A stretch of 64,000 nt of DNA from Primulina eburnea (taxonomy: Eukaryota > Streptophyta > Magnoliopsida > Lamiales > Gesneriaceae). The position numbers and the translations under genes were made by a program. A model generated the notes under the pieces. That model did no database searches. It had not been told where the DNA came from and saw only the letters and a program-made list of their open reading frames with translations. Positions within the stretch are counted from its first letter, which is position 1, and each line of letters starts with the position of its first letter. This document shows positions 63,069 to 64,000 of the stretch, piece by piece. The DNA lies in contig NC_133106.1 of the NCBI RefSeq assembly GCF_022965805.1, positions 30,803,913 to 30,867,912 of the forward strand, written 5' to 3'.

Positions 63069-63320
63069 CTACTTGCGAAGACCCCGAAAATAAGCAGAAG
63101 GATCACTCTCAAAATCATCCCTGAACATCCTCTCATCTCTTCCAGGCGCTTTCATCGTCTTCCTCTTCGGCTCCGAGCCACCGAAAAGTTCGGACAAACC
63201 CCATACCGCCAGGAATGCAACAGCTGCCGCTGCTGCTATGCCTATTACCAACAGATCATCCGTCATTTCTTCTGGTTTCTGGCATGTTGGAACATCTTCA
63301 TTGCTTTCGCGGGAACCCAT
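63069..63320 (-). CDS. small single-pass membrane protein, unknown function
   Basis: Single exon, 83 residues. The first 22 residues are acidic and polar, then one membrane helix (about residues 22-46, LLVIGIAAAAAVAFLAVWGL), then a basic stretch (EPKRKTMKAPGRD) and a C-terminal DDFESDPSAYFRGLRK. The charge pattern and the start context look like a real plant gene, and the DPSAYFRGLRK tail is distinctive, but I do not recognise a named family. No signal-peptide cleavage motif is obvious. Convergent with NOP14. Confidence 0.65.
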   Translation of the reverse strand: MGSRESNEDVPTCQKPEEMTDDLLVIGIAAAAAVAFLAVWGLSELFGGSEPKRKTMKAPGRDERMFRDDFESDPSAYFRGLRK

Positions 63321-64000
63321 TGATTACCAAATCAGATTCTGCTGAGCCAATTATACTATGTTATGCTCTTCTCACTTGCGTTCAAAACTGGGGAGGAAAT
63401 GGTTTATTATATAGGCGATCGAAGTTGAATGGACTTCACTTGGGAAAAGTAGAAGTTGCGGAATGTTAACCATCATGCATTTATTGGTACTATATTATCA
63501 TCTCGTCCACAACACTGCACGGGCCTTAGCATTGGACCTTTGGTTTCATCATCCATATCCAACAAAAACAAGAATTAAAGTAAGATGTAATTAAGTTTTG
63601 ATTAAATAACTTATTTATATTATTCAGTTATTTTAGATAACTCGTGTTTTTCAGTAGAGTCTCGACCGGATTATAAATAAACTTAAACCATTCATATTAT
63701 ATACAATAATTAAATAAATATATCAAATATATAGCTTAGGAAGTTTCCAAGAAATTTTCCACATTTGTTCAAGAATATCCAAATGTGATTAGGCAATGCA
63801 AAGTGATCAAAAGATTCAAGTAATTGAATCAGTTCAGATTCACCGGCCATTAATTAAAATTTTATTTCCTTGTCATTCTCAGACAGTTAAAATATAATAT
63901 GTTCCTACTTTATTGATAAATCTTATTTCAAAAGTTTGTATAAGATAATCTCATGTCTCAATTTTGTGAGACGAGTTTCATGTTTGACATAAGCAATAAA
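63321..64000. other. promoter side of the small membrane-protein gene and AT-rich DNA
   Basis: Contains the probable promoter (63330-63550). From 63920 to the window edge a gagac-type MITE begins (ataatctcatgtctcaattttgtgagacg) and runs off the end. Confidence 0.45.

Overview
This is a gene-sparse, AT-rich piece of a dicot plant nuclear chromosome. The plant origin rests on intron-rich genes with GT-AG junctions, plant families (SBP-box factor with a miR156 site, BIG GRAIN 1-like protein, fused HPPK/DHPS, cytosolic UDP-xylose synthases) and plant-type transposon debris (chromovirus fragment, solo LTRs, hAT/MULE-like MITEs, Helitron end). The repeat types feel asterid/Lamiales-like, but that is a guess from memory.

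Layout. 0-8.9 kb: repeats only (old dispersed repeats, an inverted-repeat element with a CGG-rich core, TA microsatellites, one solo LTR at 4.36-6.53 kb, and a small broken gene fragment near 8.4 kb). 8.98-15.7 kb: two tandem, same-strand UDP-glucuronate decarboxylase genes with identical 12-exon structure. 17.6-21.1 kb: a Helitron-like element carrying a broken RPA70-like gene. 21.5-23 kb: a 708-bp tandem duplication with nested 90-bp repeats. 26.0-34 kb: the densest gene block, with a RimP-domain organelle protein, a fused folate enzyme HPPK/DHPS (one frameshift), then an SPL6-like SBP factor on the opposite strand. 36.9-47 kb: a transposon field (second solo LTR with perfect 5-bp TSD, 689-bp hAT-like element with perfect 8-bp TSD, chromovirus fragment joined to a 1.7-kb near-perfect palindrome of LTR sequence, hAT transposase remnant). 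47.2-48.1 kb: BIG GRAIN 1-like gene. 48.7-55.3 kb: MITEs, a double hairpin, LTR remnant with minisatellites and a mitochondrial-carrier gene scrap. 56.3-62.5 kb: 14-exon NOP14. 63.1-63.3 kb: a small single-pass membrane protein gene.

Functional links: the genes do not form a pathway. Their order (RimP-like, HPPK/DHPS, SPL6-like, BIG GRAIN-like, NOP14) matches, from memory, Arabidopsis chromosome 1 from about At1g69210 down to At1g69070, so this looks like an ancestral gene block inflated by transposons. The UXS pair supplies UDP-xylose for cell-wall synthesis and is a local tandem duplication next to that block.

I found no convincing novel multi-gene system. The best second-look items are the near-perfect palindrome, the two solo LTRs that keep the same architecture while swapping palindromic minisatellite sequence, the RPA-bearing Helitron, the HPPK/DHPS frameshift, the GC splice donor in one UXS copy and the paired perfect hairpins at 52.0-52.2 kb. 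Exon coordinates were read by eye from splice motifs and reading frames; no search or alignment was run.
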